In this document: positions 1-7,630 of the stretch, piece by piece
Numbering within the stretch: position 1 is the stretch's first letter
Layout: each line of letters starts with the position of its first letter
Source: Bacteroidales bacterium
GTDB taxonomy: Bacteria > Bacteroidota > Bacteroidia > Bacteroidales > WCHB1-69
Length of the DNA: 40,948 nt
Direction of reading: 5' to 3'
NCBI GenBank assembly: GCA_031286285.1
Contig: JAITUN010000287.1
Coordinates: forward strand, 1 to 40,948
Program-made: the position numbers and the translations under genes
The notes under the pieces: model-generated
The model's database searches: none
Told to the model about the DNA's origin: nothing
Seen by the model: the letters and a program-made list of their open reading frames with translations, nothing else

Positions 1-7
1 TTTTCAT
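1..7 (-). CDS. Possible 5' end of a gene leaving the left edge
   Basis: Only an ATG-AAA start (ATG at 7 to 5) is inside the window. It is proposed because a good Bacteroidota-type -7 element sits at 45-53 on the same strand, about 40 bases upstream, and no other gene there needs that promoter. The product cannot be judged. Confidence 0.35.
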
Positions 8-44
8 TGTATTTCTTGTTTTAGATTAATAAAAAATTAACGCG

Positions 45-53
45 GCAAAAATA
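45..53 (-). promoter_or_regulatory. Putative -7 promoter element
   Basis: The minus strand reads TATTTTTGC, matching the Bacteroidota TAnnTTTG element. It points toward the left edge and the start codon at 7-5. No clear -33 box was assigned. Confidence 0.4.
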
Positions 54-214
54 AAATTATTTCGATACGCTACTCGGTTTTTTAAAATTATTTTTCTAAA
101 AATCAACGTGTTAAAAAATTCACAAATTGTTTTTTATTCGCCAATTTTAGCATAAAATGTACAAATTCTTCGAAAAATTGCATTATTCTCCACCTTTTTA
201 TCGAAAAAAAGGAA

Positions 215-1339
215 TCATTCTTTCACCACTTTCCGTATCACTTCCCCCTGTTCGGTTGTTATTCGCAGAAAATAGATGCCGGCGGGAAGGTAGGAAATAT
301 CCATAGAGTAGTGAGTAGTGAGTAGTGAGTAGTGAGATAAGTCTCCCCCGCCGGCGGGGGGTATGGAGGTGAAATTTGGAATTTGAGACAATTTTCTCCC
401 ATAAATATCAAAAATCTCTATACTCACTACTCTATACTCACTACTCACTACTAACTCTCCCGTCGTGGGATTCGGACAAACTTTCAAATCTGCCATTTTC
501 GCATTGTGTATTCCAACGGTATCAATATCTTCTATTTCAATACAAAATTCTCTTGAGTCAATTCCTGAAGTGTTGGTTGCCTGTACAATAAAACAGAAAA
601 CATCTGCTTCGGTTGGTGTACCTGAAATAACGCCGGTTTCGGAGTTTAACGATAAACCTGCAGGCAAATCGCCGTTTACGATACTCCAGGAGATTGGGGT
701 AGCGCCATCGGCTTCAAGGGTTGCACTGTACGCTTCGTCCATAGTACCGTTTGGCAGTACAGTAGTTGTGATTATGGGAGGCGAAAAAAGCTGCCCCTCA
801 AATTCTATATTAAATGTGATAGGTATGGGTATGGGCACAATGATTACAATTGTTAAGGTTGCAACGACTTCTAATTTCAGTTTTAAAACAAAATCTTCTA
901 ACTGAGAATTTCCCAATGAAACTTTTACAGGTACGTCATAGAACACCCCTCCTTCAGGCAGAAGAGGCGGAATGGGCGGAACATAAACTTCAGGAATTGT
1001 AAAAGTTATTGATTCTGCTCTTGACAATTTATAACCACCCTCATAAGGAGTTATTATTATTTTGTCCATTTCTATGGCGATTTGGAGCGTGTCAATAATG
1101 TCAATATCTAAAATCTTTAAAAAATAATCCTCTTCGGTGCCGGTTTCTTCCAATTTTACTGAAATATCCGGCAAGGTTTGGTCAATGCCAAATGTAGTGT
1201 TTGAAATATTGACATCCCCGATATATTCTCCGAAGATTTCAGATGGGAGTTCTTGTGCTTGAACGCTGATTAGCAAAAAGCAGAAAGCAGAAAACAAAAG
1301 AAATTTTGAATTTTGAATTTTGAATTTTGAATTATTCAT
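215..1339 (-). CDS. Secreted protein with putative Ig-like domain and T9SS type A sorting domain
   Basis: The ATG at 1339 is preferred over the upstream ATG at 1363, because it begins directly with a short basic segment and a hydrophobic signal peptide (FLLFSAFCFLLISVQA). The mature part is unrecognised for about 170 residues. It then carries a putative Ig (He_PIG-like) module with the hallmark LPAGLSLNSETGVISGTPT, and ends in a type IX secretion C-terminal sorting domain (CPNPTTGELVV, IFDIYGRKL, LPAGIYFLRI, basic end). The product is inferred to cross the outer membrane by the T9SS. The sorting domain is interrupted by peptide encoded by 7-bp tandem repeats and by a GC palindrome, and the signal peptide itself contains a TTTTGAA tract. 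Its end lies 23 bases from purD's stop codon. Function beyond secretion is unknown. Confidence 0.85.
   Translation of the reverse strand: MNNSKFKIQNSKFLLFSAFCFLLISVQAQELPSEIFGEYIGDVNISNTTFGIDQTLPDISVKLEETGTEEDYFLKILDIDIIDTLQIAIEMDKIIITPYEGGYKLSRAESITFTIPEVYVPPIPPLLPEGGVFYDVPVKVSLGNSQLEDFVLKLKLEVVATLTIVIIVPIPIPITFNIEFEGQLFSPPIITTTVLPNGTMDEAYSATLEADGATPISWSIVNGDLPAGLSLNSETGVISGTPTEADVFCFIVQATNTSGIDSREFCIEIEDIDTVGIHNAKMADLKVCPNPTTGELVVSSEYRVVSIEIFDIYGRKLSQIPNFTSIPPAGGGDLSHYSLLTTHYSMDISYLPAGIYFLRITTEQGEVIRKVVKE
308..335. repeat. Heptamer tandem repeat (GTAGTGA)4 inside the T9SS-cargo gene
   Basis: Four perfect tandem copies of the 7-base unit GTAGTGA. On the coding (minus) strand they encode the low-complexity stretch HYSLLTTHYS inside the sorting domain. 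A related tract in inverted orientation lies at 421-456. Confidence 0.9.
345..360. repeat. 16-bp perfect GC palindrome in coding sequence
   Basis: CCCCCGCCGGCGGGGG equals its own reverse complement. It encodes part of PPAGGG in the sorting domain, sits between the two inverted heptamer tracts, and is far richer in GC than its surroundings. Confidence 0.9.
421..456. repeat. Inverted heptamer tract (TCACTAC units)
   Basis: It contains TCACTAC at 424-430, 438-444 and 445-451, the reverse complement of the GTAGTGA unit at 308-335. The two tracts form arms of an inverted repeat around the palindrome at 345-360. This one encodes about VVSSEYRVVS on the coding strand. Confidence 0.85.
1280..1334. 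repeat. Heptamer tracts (GCAGAAA)2 and (TTTTGAA)4 in the signal-peptide coding region
   Basis: GCAGAAA occurs twice in tandem at 1280-1293. TTTTGAA occurs four times at 1304-1331. Together they encode most of the first 20 residues of the secreted protein (NSKFKIQNSKF, then FSAFCF). A one-unit change would shift the frame directly after the start codon. Confidence 0.88.
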
Positions 1340-1360
1340 AATATTAGTTTTTAAATAAAA

Positions 1361-1398
1361 CATTAAATTTTTAAATCTTTAAATTCTCAATTCTCAAT
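1361..1398. repeat. AT-rich repeat at the end of purD, with ATTCTCA heptamers
   Basis: The tract begins CATTAAATTTTTAAAT and ends with tandem ATTCTCA units (1383-1396) that run into the purD stop and last codons. The reverse complement of its first part (ATTTAAAAATTTAATG) recurs at 13122-13137, where it supplies the rlmH start codon. Confidence 0.7.
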
Positions 1399-2661
1399 GG
1401 CTTGTCCTCCAATATCTGTTCTGTAAAACAAATTATCGCTACTGAGGTTTTCGGTCGTAAGGTAGGCATTCTTTCTTGCATTTGCAAGGGTGTCGCCAAC
1501 ACCAACTACTATCAAAACGCGTCCACCGTTGTTAACCCATTTTTCTTCTTTTTTTGCGGTGCCACAATGAAACAAAATCACATTTTCTGCTTTCTGCTTT
1601 CTGCTTTCTGCTTCAATTCCTTTTATTTCAATTCCTTTTTCAAAAGATTCAGGGTATCCTTTGGAGGCTAATACTACTCCCAGAAATGCGTTTTCATGCC
1701 ACTCAATAGTTTGTTCTTCTCCATCAAGTAATTTAAGAATTACCTCTATCATATCGCTTTTCATTTTGGGCAACACCACTTCGGTTTCGGGGTCTCCAAA
1801 TCGGGCGTTAAACTCAATCACTTTAGGACCCGTTTTAGTAAGGATCAGTCCGCCGTATAAAATTCCTGTAAAAGGAGTTCCGTCTTCTACCATTGCCTTG
1901 GCTGTGGGTATCATAATGGAATTTACCGCATCATCCACTGCGGTTTGTGGGATGATAGGAACAGGCGTGTAAGCGCCCATGCCGCCGGTGTTGGGTCCCC
2001 TGTCGCCATCAAAAGCGCGTTTGTGGTCTTGGGCTATTGCCAATGGCAGTACCGTTTCGTTATGAACAAATGCCATAAGCGAAAATTCAGGACCGGCGAG
2101 AAACTCCTCTATCACTACTTTTCCTTTTCCAAATCTATTTTTCAGCAACATCTCTTGCAGCGCTTGGTCTGCCTCTTCCATTGACATAGCAACCACAACT
2201 CCTTTTCCGGCTGCCAAACCGTCGTATTTAATGACGATGGGCGTGCCTTTTGCAAGCAGATATTGTTTGGCGTTGGCATAGTTATCAAACACTTGAAAAT
2301 CTGCTGTAGGGATACGATGTTTTTGCATCAACTCTTTGGCAAACTGTTTACTGCCTTCAATTTGCGCAGCGGCTTTAGTCGGTCCGAAAATTTTGAGACC
2401 CTCTTTTTGAAACAGATCCACGATACCGTTCATAAGGGCTGCTTCGGGACCCACAATAGTAAGGTGGATGTTGTTCTCTTTGGCAAACCGAACCAATTGT
2501 TCGGTATCTGTTTCATTGATATTTATGCAAGTAAAAGATTCCGCGATGCCGTCGTTTCCGGGCGCAACAAAGATTTTGGAGACCAACTTCGATTGTGCCG
2601 TTTTCCATGCGATGGCGTGTTCTCGTCCGCCGCGCCCGATGATGAGGATGTTTAGGTTCAT
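1387..2661 (-). CDS. purD: Phosphoribosylamine--glycine ligase
   Basis: ATP-grasp enzyme that joins glycine to 5-phosphoribosylamine in purine synthesis (GAR synthetase), cytosolic. Visible landmarks are GRGGREHAIAWK near the start, GLAAGKGVVV (about 148-157), the RAFDGDRGPNTGGMGAY segment (about 215-231) and EFNARFGDPETEVVLP (about 288-303). The 424-residue length is normal. The odd part is residues about 340-360. The loop that usually links the KGYPE...KG strand to FHAGT is replaced by IEIKGIEAESRKQKAEN, encoded by a duplicated TTCAATTCCTTTT tract and four TTTCTGC heptamers. The frame stays open and the C-terminal domain follows normally, so the enzyme is probably active. Confidence 0.97.
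   Translation of the reverse strand: MNLNILIIGRGGREHAIAWKTAQSKLVSKIFVAPGNDGIAESFTCININETDTEQLVRFAKENNIHLTIVGPEAALMNGIVDLFQKEGLKIFGPTKAAAQIEGSKQFAKELMQKHRIPTADFQVFDNYANAKQYLLAKGTPIVIKYDGLAAGKGVVVAMSMEEADQALQEMLLKNRFGKGKVVIEEFLAGPEFSLMAFVHNETVLPLAIAQDHKRAFDGDRGPNTGGMGAYTPVPIIPQTAVDDAVNSIMIPTAKAMVEDGTPFTGILYGGLILTKTGPKVIEFNARFGDPETEVVLPKMKSDMIEVILKLLDGEEQTIEWHENAFLGVVLASKGYPESFEKGIEIKGIEAESRKQKAENVILFHCGTAKKEEKWVNNGGRVLIVVGVGDTLANARKNAYLTTENLSSDNLFYRTDIGGQAIEN
1584..1640. repeat. In-frame tandem repeat inside purD
   Basis: TTTCTGC occurs four times in tandem at 1584-1611, followed by two copies of TTCAATTCCTTTT-like sequence to about 1640. GCAGAAA, the reverse complement of TTTCTGC, is the unit also seen at 1280-1293. 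Confidence 0.9.
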
Positions 2662-2709
2662 GATTACTATTTGTTGAATAATCTAATCTCAAATTTTTCT
2701 TTTCATATC

Positions 2710-3582
2710 TTAATTTTTAAGTGCTTCAGCTCCGCTCTCAATTTCGTTTAGTTCACTGGTAATTACAGCTTGACGGGCATTATTGTATTTAAGTTTCAAT
2801 TCTCTTAAGATTTCCGTTGCGTTATCAGTAGCTTTTGCCATGGCGGTCATACGCGCACCATGTTCGGCTGCAATAGAATCTAATAATGTTTTATACAGTT
2901 TTATTTTTAGTAATCTATGAATCAAAGTATTCACTAATTCGCTTTGAGATGGTTCAAAAATATAATTAGCATTATTATTTATTGGAGATAATTTTTTAGA
3001 AAAAGCAAAGGGCAAAAAGGATTCAATTGAAACTTTTTGGGTTGCGGAGTTCACAAAACTGTTATGAAGAATTAATATTTCATCTATCTTTTTGCAACAA
3101 AAACCATCAATTAAATCGGCAGCTATTTTGCCTATCTCATCAAAATGGGGTGAATCCAAAATGGATTCATTAGAAAATAAAATGTCGTAGTGTTTTTGAA
3201 GTTGTTCAACAGCTTTCTTACCAAAGCAAATTAGTGTAATTTTTCTATCGCGAAGTTGTTTATAAAATTTCTCATGAATAACTCTATGTGCTTCTTTAAT
3301 TATGTTTGAATTAAAAGCGCCGCACAATCCTCTGTTAGAAGTAATTACAATTAATACCACATTTATGGGTTCACGTTTCATAAAGAGTAGATGTTCAGTT
3401 GAAATGTCACAAGATAAATTTTCGATTATGCTATTTAGTTTATTTGAGAAAGGCTTCAAAAAAGAGATTTTTTTTTGCGCGCTTCTCAACTTGGAGGCAG
3501 AAACTAATTTCATTGCCGATGTAATCTTCTGTGTTGACTCAACGGATGTAATGCGGGTTCGAATTTCTTTTAGGTTAGGCAT
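2710..3582 (-). CDS. atpG: F-type ATP synthase gamma subunit
   Basis: Central-stalk subunit of F1F0 ATP synthase. The amino-terminal coiled helix (LKEIRTRITSVESTQKITSA), the SNRGLCGAFNSN segment at about 84-95 and the carboxy-terminal helix ending ELNEIESGAEALKN are diagnostic. The length of 290 residues is normal. The gene is 30 bases downstream of aroB and 48 bases upstream of purD. No other ATP synthase genes are in the window, so it is detached from the usual atp operon, in which atpG normally follows atpA. Confidence 0.96.
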   Translation of the reverse strand: MPNLKEIRTRITSVESTQKITSAMKLVSASKLRSAQKKISFLKPFSNKLNSIIENLSCDISTEHLLFMKREPINVVLIVITSNRGLCGAFNSNIIKEAHRVIHEKFYKQLRDRKITLICFGKKAVEQLQKHYDILFSNESILDSPHFDEIGKIAADLIDGFCCKKIDEILILHNSFVNSATQKVSIESFLPFAFSKKLSPINNNANYIFEPSQSELVNTLIHRLLKIKLYKTLLDSIAAEHGARMTAMAKATDNATEILRELKLKYNNARQAVITSELNEIESGAEALKN

Positions 3583-3612
3583 GTCCAGTGGTGAAATTTA
3601 ATTGATAAACTA

Positions 3613-4596
3613 TTAGCTATTTTGGGTATATTCAGTAATTGTCGCTTTTCCAATTTCTTCCAATATAATAAAACGAACAATTTCATTTTTATTTTTTTTG
3701 TCGTCACAGCAATAGTTTGCAAGGGCTGAAATATCTGATTTTGTGAAATTTAAAGGCTTGTAAAATCTTAAAATAAAATGTAGAATATCTTTGTAACATT
3801 TCATTGGCAGATTTCCTTTTTTCCAAGAGATATATGATTCGTAGCAAATACCCATTGCTACAGCATATCCGTGTGAAATGTTTCTTTTTTTTTCTGCAAA
3901 CAATCTCTCAATAGCATGCCCGACAGTATGTCCAAAGTTTAAAATTTGTCTGATTTCATTGTCATGCAAGTCTTTTTCTACTATTTTCATTTTGAATTCT
4001 ATGGCATCATCTATCCAATTTGGGTTAATTGTTTTATAGTTAATTTCAGTAATATTTTTCAATTCATTCCATAGTGTTTTATTTCCGATAAGTGCGTATT
4101 TAATCATTTCCGCGAAACCATTCAAGATTTCTTTATTGGGTAATTTTTTCAGAAATTCAGTATCAACAATCACTTTTTCAGGCAGATAAAAAGTTCCGAT
4201 TACATTTTTCTGATATTTGAGATTAATACCATTTTTTCCGCCGTGAGCTGCGTCGATCATTGAAAGGAGTGTAGTTGGGACGTTCACTAACCATATTCCT
4301 CGCATGAAAGTAGCTGCAATCATACCTGCAATATCGCAGATAGTCCCCCCTCCCCAACTGATCATCAAACTATTTCTGTCGAATTTTTGTTCTAATAAAA
4401 AATTCCATCCAAAAACTACCGATTCAATATCTTTATTTTTTTCTTTTGCGTCAATAGAAATAAAATGGACAGTTGCAACTTCTTGTAGAAAATTAAAGTA
4501 ATCGGGATAAAGTTTCCACACTTTTTCATCGCAAAGAATAGCTATTTTATTTATTTGATGTGAGACAACGAAATCTAATAACTGTATTTTTTTCAT
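3613..4596 (-). CDS. aroB: 3-dehydroquinate synthase
   Basis: Second enzyme of the shikimate pathway, NAD- and metal-dependent. From the ATG at 4596, the glycine-rich NAD site WGGGTICDIAG is at 81-91 and PTTLLSMIDAAHGGKNGIN at about 108-126. The metal-binding region follows, with NGFAEMIKYALIG, NFGHTVGHAIERL and NISHGYAVAMG. The ATG gives 327 residues, slightly short for the family. An in-frame TTG at 4620 would add eight residues (MYINNLIE) but reaches close to the preceding gene. It follows the GlmU-like gene by 46 bases and precedes atpG by 30, so co-transcription is likely. Confidence 0.95.
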   Translation of the reverse strand: MKKIQLLDFVVSHQINKIAILCDEKVWKLYPDYFNFLQEVATVHFISIDAKEKNKDIESVVFGWNFLLEQKFDRNSLMISWGGGTICDIAGMIAATFMRGIWLVNVPTTLLSMIDAAHGGKNGINLKYQKNVIGTFYLPEKVIVDTEFLKKLPNKEILNGFAEMIKYALIGNKTLWNELKNITEINYKTINPNWIDDAIEFKMKIVEKDLHDNEIRQILNFGHTVGHAIERLFAEKKRNISHGYAVAMGICYESYISWKKGNLPMKCYKDILHFILRFYKPLNFTKSDISALANYCCDDKKNKNEIVRFIILEEIGKATITEYTQNS

Positions 4597-4642
4597 TTCT
4601 ATCAAGTTATTGATATACAAAAAAGGCGCTCAATTATTTTTT

Positions 4643-5806
4643 TCATAAGATACTTAGAAGGGAGATCATTTTACTATAATATTCGCTCATCACCATACCA
4701 CGGCGTAAGAACATAGCTTTTTCCGTTTCCAACACTTTATCAATCCTATTTAGAGTATATCCCTTAGTTCGGTTTCCTATTGAAAATGAGGGGATAAAAC
4801 TTCTGTGAAAATCTGAGCCGAAGAGATTGCATCCCACTCCTACCACTGTCCCTGAGTTAAACATACTTCCGATGCTGCACTTAGAGTGGTCACCCATCAT
4901 CAGCCCGCAAAACTGCAACCCTGTATCTTCGTAAGTATTTGAATTGTAATTCCATTGCGCAATTGTTTCATAGTTATTTTTAAGATTTGAGGCATCGCTT
5001 CCGGCTCCGATGTTACACCATTCACCAATTACTGCATTACCTAAGTACCCATCGTGTGCTTTATTTGAGTAACCGAACATCACGACGTTATTGATTTCAC
5101 CTCCCACTTTGCAATAAGGGCCAATGGTTGTTGCCCCATAAATTCTGGCGCCCATTTTCACAACTGATTCATCTAACAATGCAAAAGGACCTCGGATACA
5201 ACTATTTTCCATAATTTGGGCGTTTTTTCCTATATAGATAGGTCCTGTTTCACAATTCAGAGTTGCGCCGTCAATTTTAGCGCCTTCTTCAATGAAAATA
5301 GCTCTCCTATCACCAATCAATTTATTTGATGCATTCAATACACCGCTTTTTCTATGCCATTTAAGAGTTTTAAAATCATTAAGAAAAACAGTTTGATTTA
5401 ATAAAAAAATTTGGTGTTTCGAATTGATTGCAATAACATTATTTGGATAAATAATTGTTTTAAAATTACTTAAATCTTTAAATTCCTCAACACTCCCTGT
5501 GCGCAAAGCTAAAACACATTGTTGGTTATCTTTCAAGACTTCGCCTTTATTAAGTTTTTTTAAAGCACTTACAAGTTGTTCATCTGGCAAAAGATTACCG
5601 GCAATGAAAAGGTTATCTTCTGTAATACAAATTGGAAAAAGTTCAGACAGATAACTTTGTGTAAAAAAACAGCATTCTTTTTTGAAAACACGTTCCCATT
5701 TTTCTCGAATCTTTGTAATGCCGATTCTGATTTCTGCTACGGGGCGAGTGAAAGTAAAAGGGAGCAGATGGGGCCTCGTTTGATTGTCGTACAAAATAAT
5801 GTTCAT
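4643..5806 (-). CDS. GlmU-like sugar-phosphate nucleotidyltransferase with left-handed beta-helix
   Basis: Matches the Bacteroidota GlmU-like family that opens with MNIILYDNQTRPHLLPFTFTRP. Residues 1 to about 190 form a shortened nucleotidyltransferase domain. Residues about 190-387 form a left-handed beta-helix of hexapeptide turns (IYIGKNAQI, GARIYGATTIGPYCKVGG, AVIGEWCNIGAGS). The family is thought to make nucleotide sugars or UDP-GlcNAc precursors, but the substrate cannot be read from sequence. The classic GlmU start (LAAGxGTRM) is absent, so it is not a standard GlmU. It heads a run with aroB and atpG and starts just beyond the rpmE2 terminator. Confidence 0.88.
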   Translation of the reverse strand: MNIILYDNQTRPHLLPFTFTRPVAEIRIGITKIREKWERVFKKECCFFTQSYLSELFPICITEDNLFIAGNLLPDEQLVSALKKLNKGEVLKDNQQCVLALRTGSVEEFKDLSNFKTIIYPNNVIAINSKHQIFLLNQTVFLNDFKTLKWHRKSGVLNASNKLIGDRRAIFIEEGAKIDGATLNCETGPIYIGKNAQIMENSCIRGPFALLDESVVKMGARIYGATTIGPYCKVGGEINNVVMFGYSNKAHDGYLGNAVIGEWCNIGAGSDASNLKNNYETIAQWNYNSNTYEDTGLQFCGLMMGDHSKCSIGSMFNSGTVVGVGCNLFGSDFHRSFIPSFSIGNRTKGYTLNRIDKVLETEKAMFLRRGMVMSEYYSKMISLLSIL

Positions 5807-5823
5807 AGCTTAGTAAAAATAAA

Positions 5824-5852
5824 AATTGAGGCTTTCTCAAAAAGCCTCAATT
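5824..5852 (-). terminator. Intrinsic terminator after rpmE2
   Basis: Perfect 12-bp stem AATTGAGGCTTT/AAAGCCTCAATT with a 5-base loop. In the minus-strand direction it is followed by a T-rich tract (5811-5823). It lies 20 bases beyond the rpmE2 stop. Confidence 0.85.
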
Positions 5853-5872
5853 AAAACGATATTTAAAAGATT

Positions 5873-6136
5873 TTAGTTTTTCTTTTCTAAAAGTTTTGCA
5901 TATTTGCTACGGAATTTATCCACACGACCTGCAGTGTCCACCAATTTCATTTTTCCGGTGAAGAAAGGATGTGAAGTATTGGAGATTTCAAGTTTTACGA
6001 GAGGGTATTCTTTTCCGTCTTCCCAAACGATGGAATCTTTTGTATTTACTGTTGATTTACTCAAAAATGCATATTCATTAGACATATCTTTGAAAACCAC
6101 ATTTCTATACTCTTTTGGATGGATCTCTTTTTTCAT
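5873..6136 (-). CDS. rpmE2: 50S ribosomal protein L31 type B
   Basis: The 87-residue protein opens MKKEIHPKEYRNVVFKDMS and contains TSHPFFTGKMKLVDTAGRVD, the signature of the zinc-independent type B L31. There is no CxxC zinc motif. It has its own promoter (6162-6169) and a strong terminator. Confidence 0.97.
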   Translation of the reverse strand: MKKEIHPKEYRNVVFKDMSNEYAFLSKSTVNTKDSIVWEDGKEYPLVKLEISNTSHPFFTGKMKLVDTAGRVDKFRSKYAKLLEKKN

Positions 6137-6161
6137 TATTATAGATTTAGAATTAGGGCGG

Positions 6162-6169
6162 CAAAAATA
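6162..6169 (-). promoter_or_regulatory. Putative rpmE2 promoter -7 element
   Basis: The minus strand reads TATTTTTG followed by CCGCCC, 26 bases upstream of the rpmE2 ATG. Confidence 0.6.
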
Positions 6170-6212
6170 GATTTTTTTTTGGAATAATCTATGTAAATTT
6201 AAAGCGCTTTAA

Positions 6213-6243
6213 AAAAAGAGGCTGTCTTTCGACAACCTCTTTT
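6213..6243 (-). terminator. Intrinsic terminator after rpmB
   Basis: Stem AAAGAGGYTGTC/GACARCCTCTTT with a 4-base loop and one non-Watson-Crick pair. On the minus strand it is followed by a run of seven T. It lies 38 bases past the rpmB stop. Confidence 0.85.
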
Positions 6244-6280
6244 CCATTTAAAACTAAAAATTATGGAAAATAAAAAAGTA

Positions 6281-6517
6281 TTATTTCAAAATACCTTTTT
6301 TATTAGCATCAATGATAGCGTTCCAAGCCCCTTTTTTATTGATATTTCTAATTCCTTTAGCAGAAACTTTTAACAGAACCCACCCACCCAATTCAGGAAC
6401 AAAGAACTTCTTATTATGCAAATTAGGATTAAATCTTCTTTTTGATTTAATATTGGAGTGCGAAACATGATTTCCGACAATCGCTTTTTTTCCTGTAATT
6501 TGGCAAACTCTTGACAT
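6281..6517 (-). CDS. rpmB: 50S ribosomal protein L28
   Basis: The start is the ATG at 6517 giving MSRVCQITGKKAIVGNHVSH, the conserved L28 amino terminus. A longer frame from a TTG at 6535 adds only MSKKLE and is not favoured. The rest (SNIKSKRRFNPNLHNKKF, LKVSAKGIRNINKKG) is typical. 78 residues. A promoter-like TATAATTTCGC lies at 6551-6561 and a strong terminator follows. Confidence 0.96.
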   Translation of the reverse strand: MSRVCQITGKKAIVGNHVSHSNIKSKRRFNPNLHNKKFFVPELGGWVLLKVSAKGIRNINKKGAWNAIIDANKKGILK

Positions 6518-6550
6518 CTCTAACTTTTTTGACAATATTTTTTTTAGCCC

Positions 6551-6561
6551 GCGAAATTATA
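6551..6561 (-). promoter_or_regulatory. Putative rpmB promoter -7 element
   Basis: The minus strand reads TATAATTTCGC, close to the element used elsewhere in the window. It ends 34 bases upstream of the rpmB ATG, inside the short gap after the HU/SPOR gene. Confidence 0.45.
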
Positions 6562-6574
6562 CTTTTTTTTATAC

Positions 6575-7606
6575 CTACTTCAATACCCAATAATTTTTAT
6601 CAATTTGTTCTGCAAAACTAATCGCATCTTTTTCATTATCAAACACTCCAATACAAACACGATAGCGTGGGTTTGCAGGCTCAACTACTATTTTAGCTTG
6701 ATATTTTTCCAATTTTTTCTGTTTAATATGCTGCAAAGCGTCATCTTCTTTAGCAAAACTTCCGGCAATAACATAAAATTTATACTTTTCAAAAGGAATA
6801 TGAATAATGCCAGACCCATTAACTTCTACTAAATTCTCATTCTCATTATTCACAATATTATCTTCATTTGAAACGATCTCAATTGGACAATGTTTAAAAT
6901 TCTCTTCACCATCTTTATTACTTGAGAAATCGAATTCTGAGAAATCATTATTCAATACATTACTAATAAACGCAGTGCTTTCGGGTTCAACTTTCTCCAT
7001 TACTAAATTGTGTTCTTTATTCTCAAATATTGTATAATAAAACTCATTATATATAGCTTTGAGAAATAAGCCGCATAGAAAAAGTGTTGCAGCGACAATG
7101 GTTACTACAAACCAAGCTTTATCACGTTTTTTATCTTTTATTCGGAGAATGTTTCTTTTATCAATTACAGATTTGCAATTATTTTGATCAGTTTTATTTA
7201 TTATTTTGGGAGCGAGATAGATGGGTTCAAGTCCTTCATTTTCAATATTAATTTCAGAATTTTTTCCACTATGAAATACTATTTTTCCATTCTGATCTTT
7301 AGAAAAAGTACCAAAGTTATCGAAAAACACACTTTTATCATGAACTAATCCTTTTTCAATCATGCAGATCCAATTATCTATTTCGGTTTGTGCTTCATCT
7401 ATTCTTATTTGTTTCCATTGAGAAAGTGTAACTACAAAATCGAAGCCCTCTACATCTTTTGAAAATTCAAAGGAGATTATATTTTGAGGCGGGTAAACAA
7501 TGTCATCTTTGATTTGAGAAGGTAGTTTTATTACCATAAAAGTTCCTAAACCGGAAATGGTTACTGAATTTTGTTCGATAAGTGCGCGAAGAATTGAGGG
7601 GAGCAT
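6575..7606 (-). CDS. HU-domain/SPOR-domain membrane protein
   Basis: 343 residues. The amino-terminal part (MLPSILRALIEQNSVTISGL, then GTFMVIKLP, and a second FDNFGTFSKDQNGKIVFHSG) resembles the tandem HU-CCDC81-like domains of Bacteroidota. One transmembrane helix lies at about 165-185 (AWFVVTIVAATLFLCGLFL). The carboxy-terminal SPOR domain (YKFYVIAGSFAKEDDALQHI, YRVCIGVFDNEKDA) is a fold that binds denuded peptidoglycan in characterised proteins. Topology suggests HU-like domains in the cytoplasm and SPOR in the periplasm, consistent with a cell-division or envelope role; this is inference. It follows kdsB by 24 bases, so the two are probably co-transcribed. Confidence 0.88.
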   Translation of the reverse strand: MLPSILRALIEQNSVTISGLGTFMVIKLPSQIKDDIVYPPQNIISFEFSKDVEGFDFVVTLSQWKQIRIDEAQTEIDNWICMIEKGLVHDKSVFFDNFGTFSKDQNGKIVFHSGKNSEINIENEGLEPIYLAPKIINKTDQNNCKSVIDKRNILRIKDKKRDKAWFVVTIVAATLFLCGLFLKAIYNEFYYTIFENKEHNLVMEKVEPESTAFISNVLNNDFSEFDFSSNKDGEENFKHCPIEIVSNEDNIVNNENENLVEVNGSGIIHIPFEKYKFYVIAGSFAKEDDALQHIKQKKLEKYQAKIVVEPANPRYRVCIGVFDNEKDAISFAEQIDKNYWVLK

Positions 7607-7630
7607 ATTTTGATGGTTATTAGTTATTGG

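Noticed and set aside
193-212. CCTTTTT/AAAAAGG stem near the T9SS-cargo gene end
   Set aside because: Short A/T-only stem without a proper T tract outside it. Expected by chance in such AT-rich DNA.
465-905. Plus-strand ORF of 146 codons
   Set aside because: Antisense shadow of the T9SS-cargo gene, which has a signal peptide and recognisable domains.
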